DNA of 64,000 nt, taken from NCBI GenBank assembly GCA_001986395.2, contig MQVO02000004.1, forward strand, positions 1,364,001 to 1,428,000. The letters run 5' to 3'. Positions within the stretch are counted from its first letter, which is position 1. Each line of letters opens with the position of its first letter. The DNA comes from Irpex lacteus (Eukaryota; Basidiomycota; Agaricomycetes; Polyporales; Irpicaceae). The translations under genes were made by a program, and so were the position numbers. The notes beneath the pieces were generated by a model. The model searched no databases. It saw only the letters and a program-made list of their open reading frames with translations, and was not told the DNA's origin. Below, one piece after another: positions 12,033 to 23,514 of this stretch.

Positions 12033-15000
12033 CTACAAGTCTTCGTCGTCCGAGATATGAATTTCGTCCGCATTGGCCGCAGCCGCACCAGCCTGCTCTT
12101 CCTGCCGTTGCACGACGGGGTTCGTTGTAGAAGCAACAAACGACAAGCCCTTTGCACCGCCTGCCTGTCGTTCAGCAGCAGCCATAGGATCTGCAGGAGC
12201 CTCATCCTCCTCATCCTCCTCCTGGTTGTCCTTCTGCTTCGACGCCATCTGCGCAGCAATGTACGATGCCTCGGTATTGAACTGCGCCTGCACACTACGC
12301 TTAATCCGCAACATCTCTCTGAACGTGTCTTCTGACCCAGTCTCGATTTCGAAGGTGTTCCATTCCGCCCAGAAGTTCTGGTTGACACGGGGGTCGCAGA
12401 ACTGGGATGCGTGAGCGTAGATGGCACGAGCACGGTCGATTTCGCCGAGCTTGCGTTCCATGGAGGCGAAGCGCAAGCACATCTCTGCAGTTTGCTTGTC
12501 CGGCAGGATTTCCAGAGCGCGCTCGTATATTGGCCGTGTAGCAGTGAGGCCGTAGTTGGCGGCCGCTTTGGCGAGGTAGAGGGAGAAAAGCTGGAAAAGA
12601 TGTGTTGGATTACAATGGCCGTGAGACTATACTGGGTCTTCCTTACCTCAAACTTGTCGTCGTCACTGACCACTTGGGTAGCACGGTCGTAAATAGCCAT
12701 AGCACGCTTGGCAAGCCCATGTTCCTCCTCGAATGAAGCGTATAAAAGGAAGATAGGTTTGCATGATTTTGGTGGGCATTTCTCCAGCGCCTGCTCGAAA
12801 AGATCACGGGTTCGTTCGATCTTCTCACCTCCCTGAACGTGTACGAGTCAGCCTCAGATACGAAAAAAAGGCGAGATATAATCGCTTACATATCGTTTGA
12901 CAAACTTCGCGAGGTAGATGTTCCAGATTTCAAACGAAATGGGGAATGTGAACAACTCCACACCACGTTCATAGACCTGGGAAGGAACTAGATGAGGGTT
13001 GCCATACGAAACGTTATAGGGAAATCATACTTTGAAGCTTTCCTCGAAGTACTTGTTCTCCTCCAGGAAGGCTGCGTAGTTGACGATGATCTGAGCGTTT
13101 GCTATGCGGAGCTCCAGAATCTTATCATATACCGCCTTGGTTGACTCGACTGTGCCGAGGGATTCCTCCAGGTCAACGTAGAATGACCAGAGTTTTAGAG
13201 ACTTGAATAAACGAGCTTGCACCGGCAACGCCTACAAAAGTGTCAATTTGTGGCACTTAAGAAGTGAAACTCGCTCGTACCTGATCGTGGTAGTTGATCT
13301 TGGTGTTCTTGGGTATGGCGGAAGCTCGTTGCATGACTCGAATAGCCTCATCGTAGTTGCTACAAGTACCAAATTTAGCAAACGACGCCATGTTTCAAAT
13401 TATCAAGGAAAGCTTACTCATGTCTTATCTCCAACTCAGCCCATTCACACCAAACATCCGCGAGGTCCTCCACAGTCTTGAAATTCACCTTCGTCGCCTT
13501 CTCAAGAATTTTGCGCGCATTGTCGAGGTCAGCTTCGGCTTCACCAGTGGTCCCGCCCTCCTCGTAGAACTTCGCAAAGTTGACATATAACCGATGGAAG
13601 TTCGCCGTAGCCTTTCGGGGATGGATGGTGGTCAACGCCTTCGTGTAAGTCTCTGCCACCTTTCCGTCGTTCTCGCCCCACAGCGCGACGCGTTTCTCCC
13701 ATTCCTGCACATCATTAGGATTTCTCCTCAAGAGAACATCGTTCACAAGGAACGGTCTGCGATCCATCAACTCCTCGAACTCCTTCATCTTGGCGTCCAG
13801 CTCAGCTTCGGTCTCCTTGATAGATTCCTCGTCGTCATCCTCGTCGGGCTCAGCGATACTCTCCATCATAGCGCTGATGAGACTCTCCGAGAATTCGGCG
13901 TAGGCGTCGAATATCTGGGTGAAGTCTCTGATGGTGAGCACGGACGCAATGCCGTCTTCAAACGTTGACTTTGCGCGATCGAATTCGCCCCGCTTGATCC
14001 AATACGTCGCCAGACCAGTCCAGAGACGCCCTGCCTGGTCTTTGTATACTGCAAGACCATCCTTCTTGATGATACGCTCGATGTTGAGTTTACGAGGGCT
14101 TATAGGATCTTCATCTTCGTCATAAGCGGGGAGCACCTTGCCATTACCGTCCACGGCAACAGCAGGACCAGCAAATCGAATGAGTTCGCCATCAACCTTT
14201 GCGGGTTCTGCGGGCTGTTGATCGGCAGCAGCTTCCTCTTCTGCCTCGGCTTTAGCAATGGCGGCGTTGGAGTCTACTGTGTCATCGACGTCCAAACCAA
14301 CCTCCTCGGCATGCTGCTCGGCAACTTCGAGCCACTCAATGAGGAGCTGGTATGAGCTCTTGCCCTCTGGACTCGTGTATTCCCCCTTCGCAGCTTTGCG
14401 CGCCAGTGACAACAGCAGCTTAGCCGCCTCTAGAGGACGCGGGGAAGGATTCTCGGGAGCGAGGAGGAGAGACGTATATCGTTCGGTGACGCTGGGATCA
14501 ACAGAGAGGTATCTCCTGTAGATGGCAACAGTAGTAGCTCCGCCTCGTTTCTCAGCCCATAGGAGATAGCGAACCCAAATACGAGAATGGAGTGAAGGAG
14601 GTAAGGTTCGCAGGGCCCGGTCGTACGTGCGGCGCGCGTGGGTGTAGGATATTTGTGGAGGGCAGAATGGGTGGTTGAATATCGAGAGATAGAGTAGCCA
14701 TAGCCGCGGCATCTGCAATTTTGGACGTGTCAGTGGTAGCATATCATCATGAAGGCCGAACGTACCCTCGGTAGCCACATGAGTGCCCTCTCGAATGTTG
14801 CCACAAGAGCCTTCCATTCTCCCCATCCAACCACACCATCCAATCCACCCTCCCACTGTTCCAAGTCCTCCGCCTCGTCTTCCAGAGCTTCCCGCATCTC
14901 TGGGAACTTCTTCTTCCCTCCTGCTCTCTTCTTATGAATGAGCTTGCCACAGACATAGGTCATGCGAGTGATGAGATAGGACTTCCATAGTTTGAAAGAA

Positions 15001-15341
15001 CTCGGGAAGTTGACCAGAGCAGACTCGTAGAGATAGGTCAGACGTTGGAGGGATTTGCGGGCAGTAGGCGAAGACAGCGGTCCGAGGAGAGCAGCGACAT
15101 CTGGAGAGAGGTCTGTGGGTCCCTCTGTTTTCAGTAGCAACGCAGAAGCCTCTTTTGTTGTTTGTATGGCGTTCCACCAGGTACGGAATGAGTATGGGTT
15201 TCTCAAGAGGTCCTCCTCGCGTTGAAGCTCTCTTGTGGAAATGAGGTCTGGGTGAGTGGTTGGCGTTGGTACGGGTATGGTCAGCGGAAAATGGGCCTGC
15301 AGAGACTCCAGGGTCGGTTCGCTGGTCGTAGCTGTCGGCAT
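12033..15341 (-). CDS. SYF1: Pre-mRNA-splicing factor SYF1 (XAB2), HAT-repeat protein
   Basis: Component of the Prp19-associated complex of the spliceosome, built almost wholly of HAT (half-a-TPR) repeats. The start is MPTATTSEPTLESLQAHFPL. Typical blocks follow: LLRNPYSFRTWWNAIQ, LYESALVNFPSSFKLWKSYL, TYDRALRTLPPSLHSRIWVR, then KDQAGRLWTGLATYWIKRGE and RRNPNDVQEWEKRVALWGEN. After the large exon (about 13414-14712) come several short exons, including SLKLWSFYVDLEESLGTVES and CLRFASMERKLGEIDRARAI. The tail is acidic and ends EIHISDDEDL. About nine exons. Length and repeat order fit the family. It is divergent from BET4, with under 200 bases between start codons. Confidence 0.93.
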
Positions 15342-15534
15342 TGTTGAGACACAGCCCTACGAACAGAACTTTTGAGAGAGAAAAGGGTGATGACTGTTGG
15401 CTGTGGCGAACCAAGGTGAAGGCCGTTTGGCGCACACGCACTTTCCAGAGCGTAAATTGAGCGCTAAATAGCTACCTTGAACCTCACCCCATCACCTTAT
15501 CTAGATTCAAGAACCTCGACAGAATAGAACAAAC
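15342..15534. promoter_or_regulatory. Compact bidirectional promoter, SYF1 / BET4
   Basis: The two start codons face away from each other, so this short interval must serve both genes. No TATA box is obvious, as is usual for housekeeping genes. Confidence 0.5.
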
Positions 15535-16958
15535 ATGGTGCGTGGTTTGGATAGAAAGTATGCATATTGTGCTGACTAGGTCGTAGCACGGAGTGAAACG
15601 GATCCGGTACAGTCGCGAGGCGTTGGAGGCTAAGGAGCAACGCGACAAAGCGAAGCTGAAGGAGTACCTTGCATTGACGGATGACATACTAGCGAGAGTG
15701 AGTTGTCATACCGTGCCTCTCGATTCGCTACTCTGAAACTATAGAAGTAGAAGAAGAAGGAAGACTACAGCCGCGAGGCATTCGACCTAACTACTCGCAT
15801 GCTACGCATCAATCCAGAGTTCTATACTGTCTGGAACTACCGGAAGACCATATTCCTCAGAGAGATATTTCCGCAAAGGTGCGAGAAACAGTACGTATCA
15901 CTCTATGAAACTGAGTTTGCCTCAGCACTCCGCAGCAGATCAACGATGCCCTCGGCGAAGACCTGGACATGACCACTGCATTCCTCAAACAACACCCCAA
16001 GATATACGCGATATGGAACCACAGAAGATGGTGTCTCGAAAGAGTGCCCGATGGACCCACCGAGAGCGACCCTAACGGATGGAGAATGGCCAATTGGAAG
16101 AAGGAGCTATACGTCGTGGAGAAGATGCTAGACGTCGATGCTCGAAATTGTACGTTCGCGTCTTGCATACGTATGATATACACACTTATTTTTGACACCT
16201 TAGTCCATGCATGGAACTACCGTCGATACGTCCTCGCGAGTATGCCCGTTCGACGATCCGAGCAGTCCGAGCTCGACTACACAACTCGCAAGATCGAAGC
16301 CAACTTTTCCAACTTTAGTGCATGGCACCAGCGATCGAAGGTGTTGTCCTCGCTGTGGGAGAGTGGAAAGGCGGATCCAAACAAGAGTCGAGTTGAGGGT
16401 ATGTTTCTGCATTTCTCTATGCTCCCTGGCTGACGGAGATGACAAGAGTTGGAATTGGTCAGGAATGCAATGTATACCGACCCATTTGATCAAAGCGTGT
16501 GGATATATCACAGATGGCTTATTGGAGAAGGTATGAACCGTTGATCAACTTGGTGTTTCTTTGTTGTGCTGATAGGCCAATGCAGGGGATGATGCTTCCG
16601 TGCTGCAGGCGGAGATAGCGTCGATACAAGAGTTGCTCGACGAACAGCCCGACAGTAAATGTGAATGTCAAGCCTCCCTTCCTGTGGTCATAGTGCTCAC
16701 CGTCCTCACAGGGTGTATGGAGTCGCTTGTGCACTACAAGCAACTACTGCTCCGGAAACATTCAGCCTCAATAGCCGCGGAAGAACGAGAGTCGATAGAG
16801 GAAGCTTGTCTCGATCTACTCCAACAACTACAAACCTTGGACAGCGAGAGGCGAAACCGGTACAAGGAACTAGGTGCGTGTGACTGTTCAGTGTCATGAT
16901 TTAGATGTGTTCTTAATATTTCACAGCGAGTCGCATACGAAGTGTGCATAACAACTAG
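15535..16958 (+). CDS. BET4: Rab geranylgeranyltransferase alpha subunit
   Basis: Alpha subunit of type II protein geranylgeranyltransferase, which attaches C20 prenyl groups to the C-terminal cysteines of Rab GTPases with the beta subunit (Bet2) and Rab escort protein. The first coding exon is only the ATG (15535-15537). After a 49-nt intron the frame continues HGVKRIRYSREALEAKEQ, giving the family start M-H-G. PPTA prenyltransferase repeats follow: VWNYRKTIFLREIFPQ, IWNHRRWCLERVPDG, AWNYRRYVLASMPVRR, AWHQRSKVLSSLWESG and WIYHRWLIGE. The last exon encodes ASRIRSVHNN and stop. About nine exons, near 340 residues, the expected length for a fungal enzyme without added domains. Confidence 0.93.
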
Positions 16959-18852
16959 TATGACCATCGTCCTCTGTGTCATGCCTGGGCGCTTCCAGAT
17001 CTTATAGCAGAGCCAAGATGTACTCCCAAGTGTATTAATATGAAAGGGTTTCCGGTATCGCATTTAACGTCATTTAGGGCACATACTGAACGAAAGCCAG
17101 CCATGAAAACGTGACCCTCGGATTCAGGTACACATGGTCAATTTTGGTGGGTTTTTTGTGCAATATTTTGAAGCTGATGGCTCGAGATGACACCACCCAT
17201 ACACAGGGACCCACAGCTCGAGGATATCCTCGATTTTCCGGTCTTGTAGAAGGCAATATTCGCGAAACTCTCTGCCTATTGCGTGCTGACCTCGACAGGA
17301 GCGCGGTACCTGGGATGCGGCGGCGGGATCTCTCTCGGAAATCTCCGTCACGATCGCGTTCTTGAAAGCCATATATGGTATGCAGCTTTGTGGCGCAGCC
17401 TCACCACTGCGTTGACCGCCAAACGTCGTTGCTGGGCTTGCTCGGCCTCGCATTTTCCAGTGACTTTCTTGAACTACGGTGAGATAAGATAAAGCATTTG
17501 GGAAGCCACGTTCCTTTCTTAGATGGCGTCACTGGGAGGGTCCTCTATCTACTGTGAAGGTACTCACTTTTCGGCGCTGACTTGTATCTACGGTCTCGGT
17601 CATGTCAGGGAGGGTGTGGACCTTCGGGCATATCTCCTTTGATAATGTTCGAGGTATTCAGCTCACGAGAAGCTGTTGGTGAGGTCGATAGAGGGTAGAC
17701 CCATGACCTGAGGGATAAGGAGAGGAAAAGGACGGGCGTTCAAGTGCTGGACAAACAAAGTTCAACAACGTGGTACTGTGCACACGTGTGACTGGGTGTC
17801 ACGCAGCGACTTGTGCGGTGGCAAACCGTGCAGGTCCTCCCCCACGCCCCACTTTATATACTCTTTGCATCGATTGCAGCAACTCTTGACTGCTCTTCCC
17901 TCTCTTACACAACTACTCTCTCTCTCAGCTAGAAAATGCGCCGACTATCTCAACTTCAACACTACAAGGATCTGAGGGATTTCACGGGGGGTAGACGAGG
18001 CACCGAGGTTGGGCGTCTGTAGGAGTAGTAGGGTGGCAAAGGTACGCTATCTTGGGCTACTGCTACAACACGAGGCTTACAATACTTCCGTTTTGTCAAG
18101 TCCTTAGATACTTTAGTACAACCTCTAGGTTCATGTGTATCTCGGGCTATACTTGCAATCCCACATACATTCGCTCGGTCCACGGCGATATGCTCCAAGT
18201 ACTTCGCACAGGCACAAGCTCCTCTCTTTACCTAATCCCGCCGCAAGCTTCAACACGCTGTAGCTATCGGCAGTAACATGGTTTGATCTGTCAATGAGGA
18301 GAAAGGTTCGACAGGTGTGGGCTCATGGAGATAGGTGCGTAGCACTCCATTGGCAATTGTATCTATTGCTGATAGGGGACTGTTCCGGTGGATTAGCGGA
18401 CTACGTTTTGATATACTGTTACCGACGTGTGCTTGATGACCTAGAATCGGCTATTCGATCACCTATACCTCGAATGCCGTCCATCTATCAAGGTGAGCCG
18501 TTTACAATTCAGCGGGAACTGCCACTCGAGAAGGCCAAGCAGTGGAGACTGTATCCATCCGGCCGCAGCCTGTCTATTCGTGTCCGTGTGGACCTCAGGT
18601 GCGGCACAAATTGGCTGTGTTCATAGCTCATGCCCATCAAGGTTCTGCGCAGGGCCCATTCCCTTGGTTAGTATTGGGCTAGGGGCCATCGAGCTTTGTA
18701 TGCACCACTTAGGTCACTCCTCAAAACATTGGGTGGGGTTATACGATTCCAAACATGGCATACAATTTACTCATACAACATCATTCCGCAGTACATTGTT
18801 ACGAAGCATTCAACGCATCACCCAGCGTGGGCAGTCTCCTCGACGGGAGCGT
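16959..18852. other. Gene-poor stretch upstream of the metallothionein array
   Basis: No recognised gene. A 109-codon intronless minus-strand frame (17124-17453) contains a plausible-looking segment (MAFKNAIVTEISERDPAAAS) but no known domain; I treat it as doubtful. A TATA-bearing block near 17807-17860 resembles one near 21898-21965. Confidence 0.4.
17807..17860 (+). promoter_or_regulatory. Promoter-like block 1 (paired with 21898)
   Basis: Contains the 15-mer CGACTTGTGCGGTGG, then ACCGTGCAGGTCCTCC, then a TATA-like CTTTATATA. The same order is found at 21898-21965. A CT-rich leader follows it, to an ATG near 17936 that opens only a short frame. The downstream product, if any, is unknown. 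Confidence 0.4.
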
Positions 18853-19105
18853 TCAGCACTTGCACTCGTTGGGCTTGCAGGTGCAGGAGCTAATGATCAA
18901 CGTGTCAGTGTGTGTCACCATAGTGTCGGCGAATGCCATTAAGACAGGCACATACCCCTGGGTGCAGGTGGCACAGCTAGCGTTGGAGCAGCTGCAGGTG
19001 GTGCAGGCGTTGTCGACGGGGGCGGTGGTGTTCTATGGCCAAAGGTCAGCGGTGAGTCTCGTCGTCGTGCATCGCAGTGACGGGAGTGATACTGACAGCG
19101 AACAT
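18853..19105 (-). CDS. Metallothionein, copy A (9 Cys)
   Basis: Small Cys-rich protein expected to bind Cu(I), Cd or Zn in the cytosol. Three exons: 19105-19097 (9 nt), 19032-18956 (77 nt) and 18889-18853 (37 nt), with 64- and 66-nt introns. The product is 40 residues: MFANTTAPVDNA, then a Cys-rich part ending CKPNECKC. Cysteine spacing is C-x2-C-x-C-x4-C-x2-C-x4-C-x-C-x4-C-x-C. The MF[AT] start and CKPxECKC end resemble agaricomycete metallothioneins. Upstream are a TATA-like box (19187-19193) and the shared element at 19204-19222. It is one of four co-oriented copies in about 7 kb. Confidence 0.85.
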
Positions 19106-19186
19106 GTTGTAGTTGGTTGGGATGGTTGGTTGGTTGTTAGACAGATGGATGTTCTGGGCTGAGGTGCAGACGACGAGGTGAGCACT

Positions 19187-19193
19187 CTTTTAT
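19187..19193 (-). promoter_or_regulatory. TATA-like box of metallothionein A
   Basis: Reads ATAAAAG on the coding strand, about 82 nt before the ATG, and lies 10 nt downstream of the shared upstream element. Confidence 0.55.
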
Positions 19194-19203
19194 GTGTCTA
19201 TGT

Positions 19204-19222
19204 TGTATGCGCGTATTTTGAC
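19204..19222 (-). promoter_or_regulatory. Shared metallothionein upstream element, copy A
   Basis: Coding-strand sequence GTCAAAATACGCGCATACA. It is identical to the elements upstream of copies B and C except at one position. Confidence 0.6.
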
Positions 19223-20253
19223 GAGCGGTATCAGCCTACCCACAGGTGCGGTGTCGCATGTGTCTGCTTTAGGTCTAGATGGGTGGCGTGCGTCTCTCCA
19301 CAATGGAGTCCCCCGCGCCCCCGTCAATGTCGGCACCATTTTGGTAGTTCTGCTACTGGAGGCTTGTCCACGCTTCAGGTCTCTCCACTAGCTGGGACGC
19401 GACACGTGACCACCCAAGACCTGCTGCTTCTGACGTTGGACAGCTGGATGAGACGACTCAAGTGTCTTCTGAACGAATGAGGAGAACTGCTGATCGGAAT
19501 ACACACGGGATGTACTGCGGCCAATTTAGGGAAGTCGTCGCTCGGGTTCCTATCGTATGAAGGTTGCTCGACGCGGCAGTCGATGAGCGATTACCCGGGC
19601 CAAAGGTATGTGTGCTGCTGCCTATCGAGTGATTGCCATGCTCACCAGCAGGACCCCTCCTATTGTACGTTCAGAGTGCCCCCACCGCGCTGTGATACAA
19701 GTACTAGTAGTTGTTCGTGCTCAGGTTGGCAATGCGGGCGATGAATGCGGGCTATCTCGACAGCTGTGAGAACTACCGGTCAGTCTGTCTATGCCATATC
19801 TGGTCGGGTGTCAATCTTACTCAAGGGTCTCACAGCTCTTCCGCCGTGATAGTTTCGCGGGCTTGGAAAGGAGCAGTTCGCATGTTTGTTGCTGTGTTCT
19901 TCAGGTACGTTGCCGCACGAACTTCGGGCACCATACGTCACTCATAAGCTCAAAGATGTATCATCAACCAGATACAACGTGTATTCTTCCTGACACCGTA
20001 AACAACCGATGAGCCGGGTCTCGGTACATTCGGTCTGTCGGAAATGTGGTCTGACTCTCCCGCAAGTTCGCGGCAGACGATGCTATCGATACGATCCCAC
20101 AAGCACACTGAATCTAGTTTGGAAGGCACGTGTGCACTAGTTTATTTGCATTATACATCGAGATAGCTGACAATCATATCAAATACAGATCGACGGGCGC
20201 GGACGCGACAAGGTCACAATGGGGTTGCCCGAGGGCGATGCGTTGGTATGTGC
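19223..20253. other. Spacer between metallothioneins A and B
   Basis: No supported gene. The part nearest copy A should hold its distal promoter; the remainder shows only short chance frames. Confidence 0.4.
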
Positions 20254-20492
20254 TTAGCACTTGCACTCGCTGGGCTTGCAGGTGCATTGGCTGACGAACG
20301 GAAGTTCAGATTACAGCCTTCATCGGAGGAAGGAGGCAACACGTACCCGTTGGTGCAGGTGTTGCACGAAGCACTGGAGCAGCTGCAAGAAGAGCAGGCA
20401 GCGTCGACGGGGACAGAGGTGTTCTGGATTGGTCAACAATGTGAGTTGGGGAGTGTGTGCAACGATGAACGGTGAATACTCACAGCGAACAT
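20254..20492 (-). CDS. Metallothionein, copy B (9 Cys)
   Basis: Exons 20492-20484 (9 nt), 20423-20347 (77 nt) and 20290-20254 (37 nt), with introns of 60 and 56 nt in the same positions and phases as copy A. The 40-residue product begins MFANTSVPVDAA and ends CKPSECKC, with the same nine-cysteine spacing as copy A. Differences from A fall mostly between cysteines. A TATA-like box (20576-20582) and the shared upstream element (20593-20611) precede it. Expected role is metal buffering; the metal preference cannot be read from the sequence. Confidence 0.85.
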
Positions 20493-20575
20493 GTTGTTGT
20501 AGATGGGAGTCGTGAGTGTGGTGGTTGTGGTGGTTGTGAGTTAGGAGCCTGAGGTTGTTCTGCGCGGTGAGGCGT

Positions 20576-20582
20576 CTTTTAT
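20576..20582 (-). promoter_or_regulatory. TATA-like box of metallothionein B
   Basis: Coding strand reads GATAAAAGAC, 10 nt downstream of the shared element and about 85 nt before the ATG. Confidence 0.55.
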
Positions 20583-20592
20583 CTTCTTCGTT

Positions 20593-20611
20593 TGTATGCG
20601 CTTATTTTGAC
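20593..20611 (-). promoter_or_regulatory. Shared metallothionein upstream element, copy B
   Basis: Coding strand GTCAAAATAAGCGCATACA, matching copies A and C at 18 of 19 positions. Confidence 0.6.
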
Positions 20612-23150
20612 CCCATAGGCTAGCGGCGGCGCCGCATCCCCCAAGACGAGACGAATTTGATTTCGCCAAGATGATATTCCGCATCTGTGATGGTATCTCT
20701 TGCCGGATTCCGCACAGCTTTGTGGTGCAGAACGCAGTCCGCGAAGCCGACCAGGACGCATGGATGTGGACAGTCACATTTCTACGTTTAGGAAGTGTGG
20801 AACGTACGGGGGGCTACGCACCGCGAAGCCCGGGCGGGACTTGGTGCTAGGAACGTACGTGGCCAGTACTAGTTTGGCGACGACGGTCATGACAAGGTAC
20901 GGGAGGTATTCCGAATACAACATACAGCAGGACGAGGAAGCCTGACTCATTCTTCTCACTTCCTTAGATTCACACCTAATTGAGAGGACTTCCGCCCTCT
21001 TCTACGGCTCAGATACCGATAGGGAGCATTCTACTATTCCACGCAGTTGAATCGGTAGAGTTCCATCTTCGGTTCCCATACGAAGCCCTGACTCTTGCAG
21101 CCTGAGCGCAAGAGTATTTTCATCTATCTTTAGGGCCCGCTTCTCTGTTGTGTGGCCCGAGGCACTGGTACGCACCAATTCGCCTAGAAACAGACAAGGC
21201 ACCAAGTTTGGGAGGCTAGAACGCGGCGAGATGCTGCGACATCGATCCGCGTGAGACAGGTGCCACTGGGAGTCAAAGAACCGGATTTGTATCATATTTT
21301 CCTCGTGTTCTGTCGGGCCTCCGCGGTATCATGCTGGACAGCCCTTGCTCTGCCAGTGGCTATATTCGTAGCCTCTCACTTCCTGCTAGGTGTCTCCTAC
21401 CTTGTATCTGTAGCGGTAGATTTTATGAATAATCGAGAAAGACGTCTACAATAACTTGAACTGCACCGGTATGAGACGGAAATGGCTTGCTGCGCTCAAG
21501 GGCGGTAAGGTTTGCGGGGCTTTTCCGGCCGAGTGGGCACAGCCATCTTGCCACGTTACAGACCGCAAAATAATATCTGCAAGAAGATTCTCTGCGATTA
21601 ATCAGTGACGTGGTGAGCGGGTGCGGCGGGCAGGTGTCTGAGCCGACTGCACCCTGCATGCGGTTGGGGAGGCACATCAGATACTCCTGGGCATCCCAAG
21701 TCTGTATATTTTTATACAATCAGAGAATAATTATTCACAGCCATTTATCCAGCGGTAGGACAATAGTGTAGAAATGTCTGGCTGGCCACAGTCACAGTCA
21801 CGTAGCGTGACAAGATCAATCTGTCAGTAGGCGCTTGAGACAAACAGCTGCCAACACGGTGACGGTCACACAAAGTGCTACGTGACCGCTTGTACGCCGA
21901 CTTGTGCGGTGGTGACTGTGGTTGCGTGTTGCACCGTGAAGGTCCTCCAAGTCAACACCTATAAAGTAGGTGGTCGTTATTGAGGAACTACTAATGCCCA
22001 ACGCAGACTACTTCTAATGTCGTTATGACTCTCTACTTCTCTACCAGTGGCAAGCCCGACCGTGGCCAAGGAATATGGCCGGAAAACTGTATATTTCAGC
22101 GGTGTCCAAACGGCCCTCCAGGATAAGGCCCTCGACATTTGATGCGTTTATAAAGGGATGAGAAGGCCGTTGAGGATGGTGGATTGGAGCAGCGGAAGAA
22201 GGACTGGAGTATTTTGCTCCTCGAGCCCTCGAGCGTTGTATTTTGGTACGGGTAAGTATGTGCACGTTATTTGACACATCAGCTCAACCACTGACGACGA
22301 TTGTGTGCAGATACTGGCTATATGTACAATAGATGCGTGAATGGAATGTATGCTCAATTGCCTGCTACGTGTCGTTCACTAAGAACTTGAGGTCCGCCGC
22401 CAAGTCCCACCAGCTTTCGGTTCGAGTCGTTCGACCCTATAACATGTCGCGCAAGAGCTGCGGTTTGTCAGACGATAGTTGGAGCGTCACGGATGGCTTC
22501 CACTCGCTTAAGCCAGGCGAACCTCGATGTGAGACATCTTCATAGCGCTGGCGTAATTCACTGGATCCGAGTCACGGCAAAAGGCCCGCGGGGGCCTGTT
22601 TGGACGGTAAGAACTCTACCCGAAGTCGTTACTTTCTACTGATGACTGGGATGAAGTAGCGGCAGGAATACTGGCTTCTGGATCGTTCCATGCGATCTCG
22701 CAGCCCAGAGAACGCCCGGCCATGGAAATGGGGTTCACTTCAAGGCCCATCGCCATTTTATGACACGTACTAGCTCGCGCGAACTCTCTCCCTGAGATCT
22801 GCAGCTTCAGAGTGGCGCCTGTATGTGGGCCAGGGCTGATTTACATGTCTGGGCCATGCGGTGGTGATGAGATTCGAAGCCCGAGGTTGAGAGGTTCGTG
22901 GCGAGACAAGGACACTGCACCGCATAGACCACACTGATTTCATCCAACTTCAGACAATGGTCTCGGAGCATCTTCACACGCTGAGACAAGTACGCATACA
23001 ATAATTGATGAGATGCCCGTTTCATTGTCTGTGATCTAGTATCTTATTCTCCGTATATTCCCTCATTACAACACTAGTAACACAGCACATTCGTGATACA
23101 GGAAGGGCCAGGTAGCTCAAGAGCTTGGAGGCGTTCTATCGCCTAGATTA
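20612..23150. other. Spacer between metallothioneins B and C
   Basis: About 2.5 kb with no supported gene. It holds the second promoter-like block (21898-21965). After that block a 33-codon frame starts at 22025 (MTLYFSTSGKPDRGQGIWPE) but is not recognised. Confidence 0.4.
21898..21965 (+). promoter_or_regulatory. Promoter-like block 2 (paired with 17807)
   Basis: CGACTTGTGCGGTGG, then ACCGTGAAGGTCCTCC, then CCTATAAAG, in the same order as at 17807-17860 but with a wider first gap. The downstream transcript is unknown. Confidence 0.4.
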
Positions 23151-23398
23151 CTAGCACTTGCAGCCGTTTGGTTTGCAGCTGCATTGGCTGAAGGGTAGGA
23201 CGTGTTAGAGTCGTCCGGATGGCTTCAAAAATGGTGGTAGCACTTACCCGCTGGAGCAGGTACCGCAGGACGCGTTGGAGCAGCTGCATGAGCCACAAGT
23301 AGCGTCGACAGGGACGGTGATGGTCTGTGGACAATGTTCAGGTGAGTGAGGTGGGGGAGGGGGTAGAGGCTAGCGACGGAATTTCTTACGGTGAACAT
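23151..23398 (-). CDS. Metallothionein, copy C (9 Cys)
   Basis: Exons 23398-23390 (9 nt), 23324-23248 (77 nt) and 23187-23151 (37 nt), with introns of 65 and 60 nt. The 40-residue product begins MFTTITVPVDAT and ends CKPNGCKC, keeping all nine cysteines of copies A and B; it has Gly where A and B have Glu in the final CKPxxCKC. Exon 2 has exactly the same length as in A and B. A TATA-like box (23476-23482) and the shared element (23496-23514) lie upstream. Confidence 0.85.
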
Positions 23399-23475
23399 AT
23401 TGTCAGAAAATGTTGTTGTTGTTGCGAGGAGATGGTAGCGTTGTTGTGTGGGAAATTTACACGGCGTGAGACGTT

Positions 23476-23482
23476 CTTTTAT
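23476..23482 (-). promoter_or_regulatory. TATA-like box of metallothionein C
   Basis: Coding strand reads GATAAAAGAACG, about 80 nt before the ATG and 13 nt from the shared element. Confidence 0.55.
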
Positions 23483-23495
23483 CTGGTTCAGGGTT

Positions 23496-23514
23496 TGTAT
23501 GCGCATATTTTGAC
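23496..23514 (-). promoter_or_regulatory. Shared metallothionein upstream element, copy C
   Basis: Coding strand GTCAAAATATGCGCATACA, differing from copies A and B only at the tenth base. Confidence 0.6.

Noticed and set aside
13594..14521. Several plus-strand frames of 60-124 codons inside SYF1
   Set aside because: They are antisense to the long HAT-repeat exon and carry no domain.
17124..17453. 109-codon intronless minus-strand frame
   Set aside because: Its length is borderline and no family is recognised; it is mentioned only as doubtful in the intergenic entry.
22415..22440. CGGTTCGAGTCG resembling a tRNA B box
   Set aside because: The five bases on each side do not pair and no A box is found at the right distance.
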